From assembly GCA_958349055.1 (NCBI GenBank), contig CATWBO010000018.1, positions 1 to 44,768 of the forward strand: a DNA stretch of 44,768 nt, given 5' to 3'. Below the pieces are notes generated by a model, which saw nothing but the letters and a program-made list of their open reading frames with translations, did no database searches and had not been told where the DNA came from. Made by a program: the position numbers and the translations under genes. Source of the DNA: an uncultured bacterium. Its GTDB lineage: Bacteria; Actinomycetota; Coriobacteriia; Coriobacteriales; Coriobacteriaceae. Of this stretch, positions 1 through 8,161 are shown piece by piece. The first letter of the stretch is position 1, and every line of letters starts with the position of its first letter.

Positions 1-22
1 AGCCGTCGTCGAGAATGTAGAA

Positions 23-51
23 GGGGGAGGCCTCGCGGCCTCCCCCTTTTT
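23..51 (+). terminator. Rho-independent terminator of an upstream gene outside the window
   Basis: A 10-bp GC-rich stem (23-32 with 37-46, loop TCGC) is followed by five T. It closes a plus-strand gene lying left of the window. The stem has no A-run on its other side, so it reads mainly as a plus-strand terminator. Confidence 0.8.
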
Positions 52-116
52 GCGTAAATTGAGCTTAATGACTCAATTACTCCAGTCGCTCTATTTGCTA
101 TTTAGCTATTGGGCCT

Positions 117-584
117 TTACTTAAAGACAACGAATCGAATTACAAGGGCAACCGCTATGATCGCAATAATTAAAAGCAGGATTGTCAGTCGATGCTGCTT
201 GCGTCGTTTGCTTGATGAAACGAAAATCGATTTTCCTTGTTTTGGCGTCTCGAGATAACGAGCCGAATGCGTCAAGGTTTGCTTAGGTCGAGGACCTCTA
301 TGCTCTCGAGCTGCGGGCGCATTCGTTGGCTCGGCATTGATTGCGCTGTTTTTTGATAACGGTGCATCTTTAAGATATACGGGATCTCCTGAGGCGACGC
401 CCATATGCTTGCGTCCTGTTTGGGCATCCTCGAGTGTTTGGTATCGATTTCTCGTTACATACTCGGGCTCAGGATCGTTGATGGGTTCTTGCGAGATATG
501 GGGGCGATGAAACCGCGTCGGCTGCGGGGTAGACTCTTCCCCCTGAGCCGGCTTAAACGTATTGTTTTGGTTTTGGTCGTTCAT
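117..584 (-). CDS. Hypothetical single-helix membrane protein
   Basis: The 155-residue product has a long polar, Pro/Gln/Asn-rich, probably disordered N-terminal part (about residues 1-125). A basic stretch (SSSKRRKQHR) then leads into one C-terminal hydrophobic segment (about 133-153, LTILLLIIAIIAVALVIRF). This suggests a tail-anchored protein with its bulk in the cytoplasm. The ATG at 584 has AAAGGG a few bases upstream on the minus strand, which supports the start. I do not recognise a family. It is transcribed away from the Hsp20 gene, with about 280 bp of AT-richer DNA between them. AT content is above the window average, which may hint at weak constraint or transfer. No function can be assigned. 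Confidence 0.7.
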   Translation of the reverse strand: MNDQNQNNTFKPAQGEESTPQPTRFHRPHISQEPINDPEPEYVTRNRYQTLEDAQTGRKHMGVASGDPVYLKDAPLSKNSAINAEPTNAPAAREHRGPRPKQTLTHSARYLETPKQGKSIFVSSSKRRKQHRLTILLLIIAIIAVALVIRFVVFK

Positions 585-766
585 GATGCCCTTTAGCTCG
601 TTACCAACAACGCATATGCGCTCATTGTAAGCCCCTTATGCTGATTTACCAGGGATATACGCACTATTTAAGGGCCGGTTCAAAGAACCTTAACCTTCCT
701 AAAACCTTAGTCAAATACACTTAGATATGCTTATAGTACTGGACTCAAAAAACTTTATAGTCTATG

Positions 767-799
767 TATATATAAGAGACGGGTGGGCATATATAAGAG
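767..799 (+). promoter_or_regulatory. 21-bp-spaced direct repeats upstream of hsp20
   Basis: The 11-mer ATATATAAGAG occurs at 768-778 and again at 789-799, exactly 21 bp apart (two helical turns), 63 bp before the hsp20 start codon. Such phasing suits a regulator binding one face of DNA, or a duplicated -10-like TATATAA element. The spacing is seen directly; the role is inferred. I do not see a clear CIRCE or HspR (HAIR) dyad here. Confidence 0.4.
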
Positions 800-861
800 C
801 GTCAAACGAAGTCCCAGTCGCCTAGAAGGTGGCTCGGCAGTTCCCAAAAGGAGTGGTAAAC

Positions 862-1293
862 ATGGCAAGCATGGTTCCTTATCGTTCGGTTTTTGGCGTT
901 CGTCCCTCTGCAAGCTCGCTGTTCGATCTGTTCGATGATATGACCGACCTGGCGAACAACTCGATCGCCTCTAAGGCGTTTCCCGTTGACGTTGAGGACA
1001 AGGGCGATGGCTACGAGGTCAAGGCTTATCTGACCGGCGTCGCCAAGGACGACATTGATGTTGAGCTCAACGAGGGTCGTCTGTCCATTAGCGTGAATGT
1101 CGAGGAGGACGAGGAGAACGAGGGCAAGAACTTCCTGCAGAAGGAGTTCAGCTCGTACAGCGCGACGCGTGGCGTGTATTTGAAGGACGCCTCGAGTGAG
1201 GGCCTTTCGGCTAAGTACGCTGACGGCATCCTGACCGTTACGGTTCCCAAGATTGTCGAGAAGAAGAACGTCACGAAGATCTCCATCGACTAG
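862..1293 (+). CDS. Hsp20/alpha-crystallin family small heat-shock protein
   Basis: The gene encodes a 143-residue ATP-independent holdase chaperone that binds unfolding cytoplasmic proteins. The alpha-crystallin domain covers roughly residues 35-140. It starts with FPVDVEDKGDGYEVKAYLTG and ends with the conserved strand ADGILTVTVPK (A-x-x-x-n-G-v-L-t-i-x-v-P). The C-terminus KNVTKISID carries a weak I-x-I-type tail. I chose ATG 862 because AAGGAG lies nine bases upstream. The longer GTG reading from 829 would place this Shine-Dalgarno inside the gene. A terminator follows directly, so it is probably monocistronic, and the tandem repeats upstream may control it. Length and domain order are typical of the family. 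Confidence 0.93.
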   Translation: MASMVPYRSVFGVRPSASSLFDLFDDMTDLANNSIASKAFPVDVEDKGDGYEVKAYLTGVAKDDIDVELNEGRLSISVNVEEDEENEGKNFLQKEFSSYSATRGVYLKDASSEGLSAKYADGILTVTVPKIVEKKNVTKISID

Positions 1294-1329
1294 CGACGGT
1301 GCTGCTTCAATCGAGAGTTTGAATTGGGG

Positions 1330-1360
1330 GGGGCTGGGAAGAGATTCCCAGCCCCTTTTT
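1330..1360 (+). terminator. Terminator of the hsp20 gene
   Basis: An 11-bp stem (1330-1340 with 1345-1355, loop GAGA) is followed by TTTTT. It lies 37 bp after the Hsp20 stop codon and 11 bp before the 3' end of the convergent hydrolase gene. The run of eight G at 1326-1333 overlaps the left arm and is not coding. Confidence 0.85.
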
Positions 1361-1371
1361 CTTGCGACGCG

Positions 1372-2181
1372 CTATTGAATGGTCATGGGGCGATATTGTC
1401 CTGCGGGGCGTATGGTGAGCTGCTGCGAGCCAGAATGTCTGGTCGCAGTGCTGCCGATCTCATCGTCGAGTGTTGCATCGAGCGCTCGGGCGTAACTTTT
1501 GACGGTTAGGCTCGGACGATTGTTGTCTTGGCTGATATGCATGGCGATGAGCTGCTCGGTGCGATCGGTGACGAGTTCGCGCGCCGCGTTGGCGGCTTGG
1601 TCGTTGGAGAGATGGCCTTTTGCAGATAGAATTCGCTCTTGGAGGAAGCGGGGGTAATCTCCCTGGCGTAACATGGCCACATCGTGATTGCTCTCGAGCG
1701 CAAGAACTCGGCAGTCTTTAAGCGTGTCGATGGCATGGCTTGATAGCTCGCCCGTGTCGGTTGCAAATCCAATGGAGTCGCCAAGGGCGTCAAATCGGTA
1801 ACCAACGGGGTTGATGACGTCGTGTGATGTCGAATAGGTTTGAATACGAACCCCGCCTATCTCGAGCACGTCGCCAGGATCGAATTCTTCAACGGGCACA
1901 TGTGCAAGGCTTTCTTTGGATGCGAGCGTATTCCTGCTGGCAAAGAGGGGGCCGCGCCAGTGCTTGCACCAGACATCGAGACCCTTGATGTGATCGCTAT
2001 GCTCGTGAGTAATAAGAAGAGCCGAGACGTTGTCTGCCGAGAGTCCCAGTTCTGCCATGCGCTTTAATGTCTCGCGGCGAGAAAGGCCGTCGTCGACCAT
2101 GATGAGCCCCTGGGGGCCTTCGATGAGCGCGCAGTTGCCTTTTGAGCCGCTGCCGAGGATATGAAGGTGCAGACGAGACAT
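1372..2181 (-). CDS. MBL-fold metallohydrolase, YycJ/WalJ type
   Basis: The 269-residue protein is of the metallo-beta-lactamase fold. The signature HEHSDH at residues 59-64 (HxHxDH) supplies most of the ligands for the two metal ions. The N-terminal LHILGSGSKGNCALIEG is typical of the YycJ/WalJ subfamily, cytoplasmic hydrolases proposed to act as nucleases. Further family features are a mid-protein LESNHD and a late GHLSND. I chose ATG 2181 because this N-terminus aligns with the family. A longer reading would overlap tilS, which is divergent from a start 48 bp away. The ribosome-binding site is weak. The gene sits between hsp20 (convergent) and tilS (divergent). The exact substrate is unknown. 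Confidence 0.85.
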   Translation of the reverse strand: MSRLHLHILGSGSKGNCALIEGPQGLIMVDDGLSRRETLKRMAELGLSADNVSALLITHEHSDHIKGLDVWCKHWRGPLFASRNTLASKESLAHVPVEEFDPGDVLEIGGVRIQTYSTSHDVINPVGYRFDALGDSIGFATDTGELSSHAIDTLKDCRVLALESNHDVAMLRQGDYPRFLQERILSAKGHLSNDQAANAARELVTDRTEQLIAMHISQDNNRPSLTVKSYARALDATLDDEIGSTATRHSGSQQLTIRPAGQYRPMTIQ

Positions 2182-2229
2182 AAGATTCCAAAGGATACAA
2201 TGGGTGCGGTCGAATAGAGGAGGAAGCGA

Positions 2230-3771
2230 ATGCCAACGGTATCTCAGCATTATGGACGCCACGCTGCGTTGAGGGCTGATGATAAGGCCCCGGCAACGCG
2301 GCAGACGGCTGCCCCCGTGGTGCTCATGGTATCAGGTGGTGCGGACTCGACGGCGCTGCTCCTTATGGCTTGCACATCAAAGCTGGATATCCAGGACGGG
2401 CGTGGTGTAGCCCCCATCGCGCGCGAACGGCTGCACGTGCTGCATGTGAACCATCATCTGCGCGGCGAGGCATCCGATGGCGATGAGGCCTTCGTGCGCG
2501 ACCTGTGTGCACAATACGGCTTGCCGCTGTGTGTCGAGCATGCCTATTTTGACGACGAGTCGGGCAATATAGAGGCCGCGGCGCGCGAAGTGCGCTATAC
2601 CGCGGCACGCAGATATGTTCGCGAGCTCTGCGCTCAGACGGGGGCACCGCGAACGGCAGCTCGTATCTGCACCGCGCACACGTCTTCGGACCGCGCGGAA
2701 ACGTTTTTGATGAATGCCATTAAAGGATCGGGGCCCGCAGGCCTATCGAGCATTCCCCGCCGGAGGAATATCGTGGTGCGGCCTTTGCTCGATCTGACCC
2801 ATGACGAGTTGGTGGGCTATCTGCAAGTGCATAGTCAGCCGTGGCGAGAGGACGAGAGCAACGAGGATATCTCGTATCTGCGCAACTACGTACGTCATCG
2901 CGTTATGCCAGTGGTGGCGCAGCGCAACGCAAGCGTTTGCAAGACAATCGGCGCTGCATGCGAGATCCTGGGGGACGAGGACGCGTTTCTGTCTCAGCTT
3001 TCGGCGCAAGCCTTTCGAAGCTGCCTGCGCAAAGAGGCGGCGGGTGCACTGGTCCTTGATGCTCGTCGATTGGCCGCGGCCGAGGTAGTGATCGCGCGGC
3101 GTATGGTGCGACTGGCAATTAAGCATATCGACCCCGATGCTCGCCCGGAGATGCGGCATGTGGAGCGTGTGCTCGCCTGCGTCGCCGAAGGTGCAGGATC
3201 GGTCACGCTGCCGGCGGGAATTGATGCACGCGTGGAGTTTGGCATGCTGGCTTTTAAGGCGCCTGTGGCGCGTGAGGGGTTGCTTGCCGATTGGATTACC
3301 ATTCCCGGTCGTTTGCCACTGGGGGCGGGACGCATCTTGGTGGCAGAGCCGTTGGCCGTCGAGCCCGGATGCGATATTGTGCGCCGTGCCCGCGAGCTTG
3401 CGGCTGCTGGAGAGGTGGCCGCTATGGTGGATGCCGCGGCCTTGGGGTTCGCCGATCGTGATAGCGAGCGAATGCTCGCCGGCGCGCGCGGTGAGATTCC
3501 CGCCGAGGCACGTTCGGCGCGTCTGTGGGTTGACGGTCCTGCTCCAGGGGATGTGATGTGCCCGTTGGGCATGAGCGGTCGAAGCAAGAAGGTATCCGAT
3601 TTGCTCAATGAGGCGCGCATTCCTGTTTCTGAGCGCGCCGGCGTCCCTGTGGTAAGAACGGCTCCGGGAGGTGCCGTGGTATGGGTCGCAGGCGTTCGCG
3701 CGGACGAGTGTTTTAAATGCACGGCCGCAACGCGTGTGGCGTATCTGCTCCGCGTGGTCGATGCGGAATAG
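2230..3771 (+). CDS. tilS: tRNA(Ile)-lysidine synthetase TilS
   Basis: TilS adenylates C34 of the CAU-anticodon tRNA(Ile) and replaces the C2 oxygen with lysine, changing codon reading from AUG to AUA. The ATP-PPase P-loop SGGADS is at residues 35-40. It is followed by HVNHHLRG, TAHTSSDRAET and the family motif RPLLDLTHDEL. The C-terminal TilS_C domain (GMSGRSKKVSDLLNEARIPV and on) is present, giving a full-length 513-residue enzyme. The ATG at 2230 has GAGGAGG just upstream. It begins the conserved tilS-hpt-ftsH gene order. A 147-bp gap to hpt may hold a second promoter. The N-terminal 28 residues before the catalytic core are longer than in many homologues and look disordered. Confidence 0.95.
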   Translation: MPTVSQHYGRHAALRADDKAPATRQTAAPVVLMVSGGADSTALLLMACTSKLDIQDGRGVAPIARERLHVLHVNHHLRGEASDGDEAFVRDLCAQYGLPLCVEHAYFDDESGNIEAAAREVRYTAARRYVRELCAQTGAPRTAARICTAHTSSDRAETFLMNAIKGSGPAGLSSIPRRRNIVVRPLLDLTHDELVGYLQVHSQPWREDESNEDISYLRNYVRHRVMPVVAQRNASVCKTIGAACEILGDEDAFLSQLSAQAFRSCLRKEAAGALVLDARRLAAAEVVIARRMVRLAIKHIDPDARPEMRHVERVLACVAEGAGSVTLPAGIDARVEFGMLAFKAPVAREGLLADWITIPGRLPLGAGRILVAEPLAVEPGCDIVRRARELAAAGEVAAMVDAAALGFADRDSERMLAGARGEIPAEARSARLWVDGPAPGDVMCPLGMSGRSKKVSDLLNEARIPVSERAGVPVVRTAPGGAVVWVAGVRADECFKCTAATRVAYLLRVVDAE

Positions 3772-3853
3772 CGCCCTGCGCCAGCTATTCTGTGCGACGT
3801 TGACGCTATTCCCGCGCTGATGGCGCACGGGCTGGTAAATTTACCCCTTGCGC

Positions 3854-3862
3854 TGCTAGAAT
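3854..3862 (+). promoter_or_regulatory. Possible extended -10 promoter for hpt
   Basis: TGCTAGAAT fits an extended -10 element (TGn followed by TAGAAT) and would start transcription about 50 bp before hpt. No good -35 hexamer lies 16-18 bp upstream, so this remains a weak prediction. Confidence 0.3.
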
Positions 3863-3918
3863 GTGTAGTTCGCGTCCATACGGCGGTGTGTGGACGATAA
3901 GCACAAGAAAGGGTTGTC

Positions 3919-4467
3919 ATGGCTTCTCAACATCCGGATATCGAGAAGGTTCTGTTTACGCAGGAGGATATCGACGGTATCGTCTCTCGCCTGGGCGAGG
4001 AGATTACTCGCGACTACGCGGGTAAGGATCTGGTACTGATTGCGGTCCTGCGCGGCGCCGTGGTCTTTATGGGCGACCTGATGCGCAAGATCGAGCTGCC
4101 GACCAATATCGATTTCATGGCTGTTTCGAGCTACGGCGACGGCGTGAAGTCCTCCGGTATCGTGCGTATCATTAAGGACCTGGATATCGACATCCGCGGT
4201 CGCGACGTGCTGATCGTCGAGGACATTCTGGACTCGGGCCTGACGCTCAAGTATCTGATGAAGAACCTCGAGAGCCGCAAGCCTGCTTCTCTGGAGGTCG
4301 CCGCCTTCCTGTGGAAGGACGTTGCGGACCGTACCTCGGCCGTCACGCCCAAGTATGTTGGAACCCATTGCCCCGATGCCTTTGTGGTGGGCTACGGCCT
4401 CGACTATGCCGAGCGCTACCGCAACCTTCCGTATCTGGGCATTTTGAAACCGGAGGTTTATTCGTAA
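3919..4467 (+). CDS. hpt: Hypoxanthine-guanine phosphoribosyltransferase
   Basis: The 182-residue purine salvage enzyme transfers phosphoribose from PRPP to hypoxanthine or guanine in the cytoplasm. The PRPP-binding loop VLIVEDILDSGLTL is intact, and the PPi-loop-like LIAVLRGAVVF and the purine-site region (FVVGYGLDYAERYRNLPYLG) are typical. Length equals that of bacterial Hpt. The ATG 3919 follows AGAAAGGG. The stop codon is one base from the ftsH start, so the two are almost certainly co-transcribed and translationally coupled. Its place between tilS and ftsH is conserved in many Gram-positive bacteria. Confidence 0.96.
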   Translation: MASQHPDIEKVLFTQEDIDGIVSRLGEEITRDYAGKDLVLIAVLRGAVVFMGDLMRKIELPTNIDFMAVSSYGDGVKSSGIVRIIKDLDIDIRGRDVLIVEDILDSGLTLKYLMKNLESRKPASLEVAAFLWKDVADRTSAVTPKYVGTHCPDAFVVGYGLDYAERYRNLPYLGILKPEVYS

Positions 4468-4468
4468 G

Positions 4469-6616
4469 ATGCCCGACGACCGTAACGATAACAATTCCCA
4501 GACTCCCCGGGACCCTAAGATCCCGGGGATGCCCGGAGGCAAAAAGCCCACGCGTACGGGCTGGCTGTATTTTATTTTGGCTTGCGCGCTTCTGGGCTAT
4601 GCCTTCTTTAACATGGGCTCCGGCTTTGCCAATTCCAGCAATACCGTAAAGCTCGCGACGAGCGAGATGGTCAACGCCATCAAGCAGGATCGCGTCGACG
4701 ACCTGACCTACACGGTCGTGGACGGCAGCGTGACCGGTCATTACTGGAAGGCGAGCAAGGACAAGGGCGATACGAGCGAGCTCAAGAGCTTCTCCTCGAC
4801 CTATGTCGGCTCCGATTCGCTTGCCGAGCTTATGGCGGAGCACCCCGATACCAAGTACATCGTCAACACCAATGACCCCGATTTTTGGGGGGACTTGGCG
4901 ATGAGCGTGCTTCCGACGATCGCCCTGATCGCCATCATGTTCTACTTTATGCGCCAGATGATGGGCGCCAACAACAGGAACATGCAGTTTGGCAAGACCA
5001 ACGCCAAGACCAACGAGGCCACACGCCCCAAGGTCAAGTTTGAGGACGTTGCCGGCGTGGACGAGGCAGTCGAGGAGCTCGAGGAGATCCGCGACTTCTT
5101 GAGCGATCCGGATCGTTACCGCAAGCTGGGCGCCAAGATTCCGCGTGGCGTATTGCTCGTGGGCCCTCCGGGCACCGGTAAGACGCTGCTGGCCAAGGCT
5201 GTTGCCGGCGAAGCGGGCGTACCGTTCTTTAGCATTTCGGGTTCCGACTTTGTCGAGATGTTCGTGGGCGTCGGTGCCAGCCGCGTGCGCGACCTCTTTA
5301 AGGAGGCCAAGTCCCAGGCCCCGTCGATCATCTTTATCGATGAGATCGATGCTGTGGGACGTCAGCGCGGAGCCGGCTTGGGCGGCGGCCACGACGAGCG
5401 CGAGCAGACGCTCAACCAGCTGCTGGTCGAGATGGACGGTTTTGAGGAGAGCGAGTCGGTCATCCTGATCGCCGCCACCAACCGCCCCGACATTCTGGAT
5501 CCGGCGCTGCTGCGTCCCGGCCGTTTTGACCGCCAGGTGACGGTCGACCGTCCGGATGTTAAGGGCCGCGAGCAGATTTTGCGCGTGCATGCCGAGAACA
5601 AGCCGATGGACGAGGACGTTAAGTTTGAGAAGCTCGCCCAGATGACCGTTGGCTTTACCGGCGCCGACCTGGCAAACCTGCTCAACGAATCTGCACTGTT
5701 GGCTGCCCGCCGTCATCGTTCCGTGATCTCGATGGACGAGGTCGAGGAATCGATGGAGCGTGTCATCGCCGGACCGCAGCGCAAGGGTCGCGTGATGACC
5801 GAGGCCGAGCGCACCACGATTGCCTACCACGAGAGCGGTCACGCCCTGGTTGGTCACATCCTGGAGCACTCCGATCCGGTCCACAAGATCTCGATCGTCA
5901 GCCGCGGTCAAGCCCTGGGCTATACGCTGCAGCTGCCGCAGGAGGACCACTTCCTCAAGACCAAGAACGAGATGCTCGACGAGCTTGCCGTGTTCTTGGG
6001 CGGTCGCGTTGCCGAGGAGCTCATGTGCGACGACATTACGTCGGGCGCGAGCAACGACCTGGAGCGTGCAACCAAGATGGCGCGCGAGATGGTTACGCGC
6101 TTGGGCATGAGCGAGGAGCTGGGTACCCAGGTCTTTGGCGAGGCACAGCATCAGGTGTTCCTGGGCCGCGACTACGCCGATCACCAGGATTACTCCGAGG
6201 AAACGGCGCGTCGCATCGATATCGAGGTTCAGCGCATTATGCGTGAGGCCCATCGTCGTGCGGTCGAGATTCTTGATGCTCGTCGCGATCAGCTCGATCT
6301 GATGGCCAAGGTGCTGCTTGAGCGCGAGACCGTTGAAGGCGATGCCGTGAACGCCCTGCTCGACAACGAGTGGGATTCCTACCTTGAGCGCGAGGGCGAT
6401 ATCCTGGCGGCCAAGGAGGAGCGCAACGCCAAGGCGGCCGGCATGCCGACCAAGAAGCGCGCACCTCGCATGAGCGAGGAGGAGCTGGCGGCCGACGCCG
6501 CGGCCTTTGCGCAGGCGGCTATGCAGGAGGATGCCGAGGCCGCATCCGACGACACCGGAGATGCCGACAGCGATGACGAAAAGAACGCCGACGGCAGCAC
6601 TGACGTCGACGAGTAG
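4469..6616 (+). CDS. ftsH: ATP-dependent zinc metalloprotease FtsH
   Basis: FtsH is a membrane-anchored AAA+ protease that extracts and degrades misfolded membrane proteins and some regulators. The 715-residue product has a first helix at about residues 31-53, an extracytoplasmic segment of about 90 residues and a second helix at about 143-163. Walker A GPPGTGKT is near residue 232, Walker B IIFIDEID near 287, and the second region of homology ends in RPGRFDRQ. The zinc site HESGH is near 454. The acidic Ala/Asp/Glu-rich tail after about residue 650 is probably disordered and varies in the family. It starts one base after hpt and ends at a strong terminator. Confidence 0.97.
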   Translation: MPDDRNDNNSQTPRDPKIPGMPGGKKPTRTGWLYFILACALLGYAFFNMGSGFANSSNTVKLATSEMVNAIKQDRVDDLTYTVVDGSVTGHYWKASKDKGDTSELKSFSSTYVGSDSLAELMAEHPDTKYIVNTNDPDFWGDLAMSVLPTIALIAIMFYFMRQMMGANNRNMQFGKTNAKTNEATRPKVKFEDVAGVDEAVEELEEIRDFLSDPDRYRKLGAKIPRGVLLVGPPGTGKTLLAKAVAGEAGVPFFSISGSDFVEMFVGVGASRVRDLFKEAKSQAPSIIFIDEIDAVGRQRGAGLGGGHDEREQTLNQLLVEMDGFEESESVILIAATNRPDILDPALLRPGRFDRQVTVDRPDVKGREQILRVHAENKPMDEDVKFEKLAQMTVGFTGADLANLLNESALLAARRHRSVISMDEVEESMERVIAGPQRKGRVMTEAERTTIAYHESGHALVGHILEHSDPVHKISIVSRGQALGYTLQLPQEDHFLKTKNEMLDELAVFLGGRVAEELMCDDITSGASNDLERATKMAREMVTRLGMSEELGTQVFGEAQHQVFLGRDYADHQDYSEETARRIDIEVQRIMREAHRRAVEILDARRDQLDLMAKVLLERETVEGDAVNALLDNEWDSYLEREGDILAAKEERNAKAAGMPTKKRAPRMSEEELAADAAAFAQAAMQEDAEAASDDTGDADSDDEKNADGSTDVDE

Positions 6617-6631
6617 TCTTTGCCATGAAAG

Positions 6632-6662
6632 CCTCCGCGGGGAAACCTGCGGAGGTTTTTTT
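6632..6662 (+). terminator. Terminator of the tilS-hpt-ftsH block
   Basis: A stem of about 10 bp (6632-6641 with 6646-6655, one G-U pair) has a GAAA tetraloop and is followed by seven T. It begins 15 bp after the ftsH stop codon. Confidence 0.88.
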
Positions 6663-6673
6663 GAGCGATATGG

Positions 6674-6749
6674 GGCCCAATGTTGATTGGGGACAGACTT
6701 AAATGAGTGTTTTCACGCATTTAAGTCTGTCCCCAATCAACATTGGGCC
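6674..6749. repeat. Perfect 32-bp inverted repeat with GGGGACAG core (REP/MITE-like)
   Basis: The arms 6674-6705 and 6718-6749 are perfectly complementary. After one mismatch the stem continues as GTG/CAC around a TTTT loop, giving about 35 bp of stem. The arm contains TTGGGGACAGACTTAAATG. It lacks a T-tract, so it is not an ordinary terminator, and ftsH already has one. The GGGGACAG core recurs in other intergenic elements of this window. Confidence 0.8.
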
Positions 6750-6811
6750 GCATTGCTGAAATACTTTGCTCAACTAAAGCGTACAATACCGCCTATGCGA
6801 AAGGGGAACAG

Positions 6812-8002
6812 ATGATCAACGAAACCATGTATGCTCGCGGCGCGGAGAGTTCCATCATCCGCGAGATCTTTAGCTATGGCCTTGAGCGCAAGGCGCAGAT
6901 CGGCGCGGAAAACGTGTTCGATTTCTCGCTGGGCAATCCGAGCGTTCCGGCGCCTGCGGCCGTTGCGGAGTCCATTAAGAAGGCGCTTGAGCTGCCGAGC
7001 GAGCAGCTGCACGGATACACGCCTGCACCGGGCCTGCCGCAGTGTCGCGCGGCCGTGGCCGACTCGCTCAACCGTCGCTTCGACACGAGCTATGAGGGCA
7101 AGGATGTCTTTATGACCGTGGGCGCGGCGGCTTCGCTCACCTGTACGCTCAACGCCATCACCAATCCGGGCGATGAGGTTATCGTTATCGCGCCGTATTT
7201 TCCGGAGTACCGCGTCTGGATCGAGAAGGCCGGCTGTACGTGCGTCGAGGCGCTTGCCAACGAGGACACATTCCAGCTGAGCGTGGGCAACGTTCTTAAG
7301 GCTATTACCGACAAGACGGCAGCGGTCATTATCGACTCGCCCAACAACCCGACCGGCGCCGTGTATACGCGCGATACCTTGACGCGCCTGGCCAATGTCT
7401 TACGAGAGGTCAACGCCAAGCGCGATCCCGAGAACCCGATCATGCTGATCTCGGATGAGCCGTACCGCGAAATCGTCTATGGTGCCGAGGTGCCTTGGGT
7501 GCCCTCGATCTACGAGCACACTATCGTGTGCTACTCATATTCCAAGTCGCTTTCGCTTCCGGGTGAGCGTGTGGGCTGGATTTTGGTCCCTAATACGAAT
7601 CCGCAAGCCGCCCGCTTGATGCCCGCCGTTGCCGGTGCTGCCCGTACGCTGGGCTTTGTGTGCGCACCGGCACTCTTCCAGCGCGCGATTATCGACTGCA
7701 TCGACGAGCCGAGCGATGTTGAGGCCTATGCACGCAACCGCACGGCGCTAACCGGTGCGTTGGCGGAGTATGGCTACACGTATGTTGAGCCGGATGGTGC
7801 GTTCTACCTATGGGTGAAGGCGCTGGAGCCCGATGCGAACGCCTTCTGCGAGCGCGCGAAGAAGTATGAGCTGCTCGCGGTGCCCTCGGATAGCTTTGGC
7901 ATGCCGGGCTGGTTCCGCTTGGGCTATTGCGTGAGCCATGAGACGATCATCAACTCGCTGCCTGCGTGGAAGCAGTTGGCAGACGAGTATCGTCCAAAGT
8001 AA
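6812..8002 (+). CDS. PLP-dependent class I/II aminotransferase
   Basis: The cytosolic fold-type I aminotransferase has 396 residues from ATG 6812, which has AAGGGG six bases upstream. The longer reading from 6743 begins inside the upstream palindrome and lacks a ribosome-binding site. PNNPTG is at residues 177-182. The Schiff-base lysine is at about 245 in SYSKSLSLPGERVGW, and the phosphate-binding arginine follows. A C-terminal GWFRLGYC includes the expected substrate-carboxylate arginine. It most resembles the AspC/PatA-like group that NCBI names pyridoxal phosphate-dependent aminotransferase. The amino donor cannot be told from sequence alone. No enzyme of one pathway flanks it, so the role is open. 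Confidence 0.9.
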   Translation: MINETMYARGAESSIIREIFSYGLERKAQIGAENVFDFSLGNPSVPAPAAVAESIKKALELPSEQLHGYTPAPGLPQCRAAVADSLNRRFDTSYEGKDVFMTVGAAASLTCTLNAITNPGDEVIVIAPYFPEYRVWIEKAGCTCVEALANEDTFQLSVGNVLKAITDKTAAVIIDSPNNPTGAVYTRDTLTRLANVLREVNAKRDPENPIMLISDEPYREIVYGAEVPWVPSIYEHTIVCYSYSKSLSLPGERVGWILVPNTNPQAARLMPAVAGAARTLGFVCAPALFQRAIIDCIDEPSDVEAYARNRTALTGALAEYGYTYVEPDGAFYLWVKALEPDANAFCERAKKYELLAVPSDSFGMPGWFRLGYCVSHETIINSLPAWKQLADEYRPK

Positions 8003-8161
8003 AGCGCTCTGCTTACAATGTTTTACGTGAAACGGGGTTTGGTGTTAAGCCGGACCCCGTTGTCATGGACGTTGTGTCATTGGGATGAAGCGGTTTTACG
8101 ACTGCCGAAGGCTATGCGTACAATGAATATACGCGACGGCCATACTGGATAAGGAGACCCG

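Noticed and set aside
1326..1333. G8 tract as a second phase-variation switch
   Set aside because: It lies in the terminator region behind hsp20 and is not inside a gene or promoter.
4343..6253. Open frame of 636 codons antisense to ftsH
   Set aside because: No ribosome-binding site or domain, and ftsH is unquestionable on the other strand.
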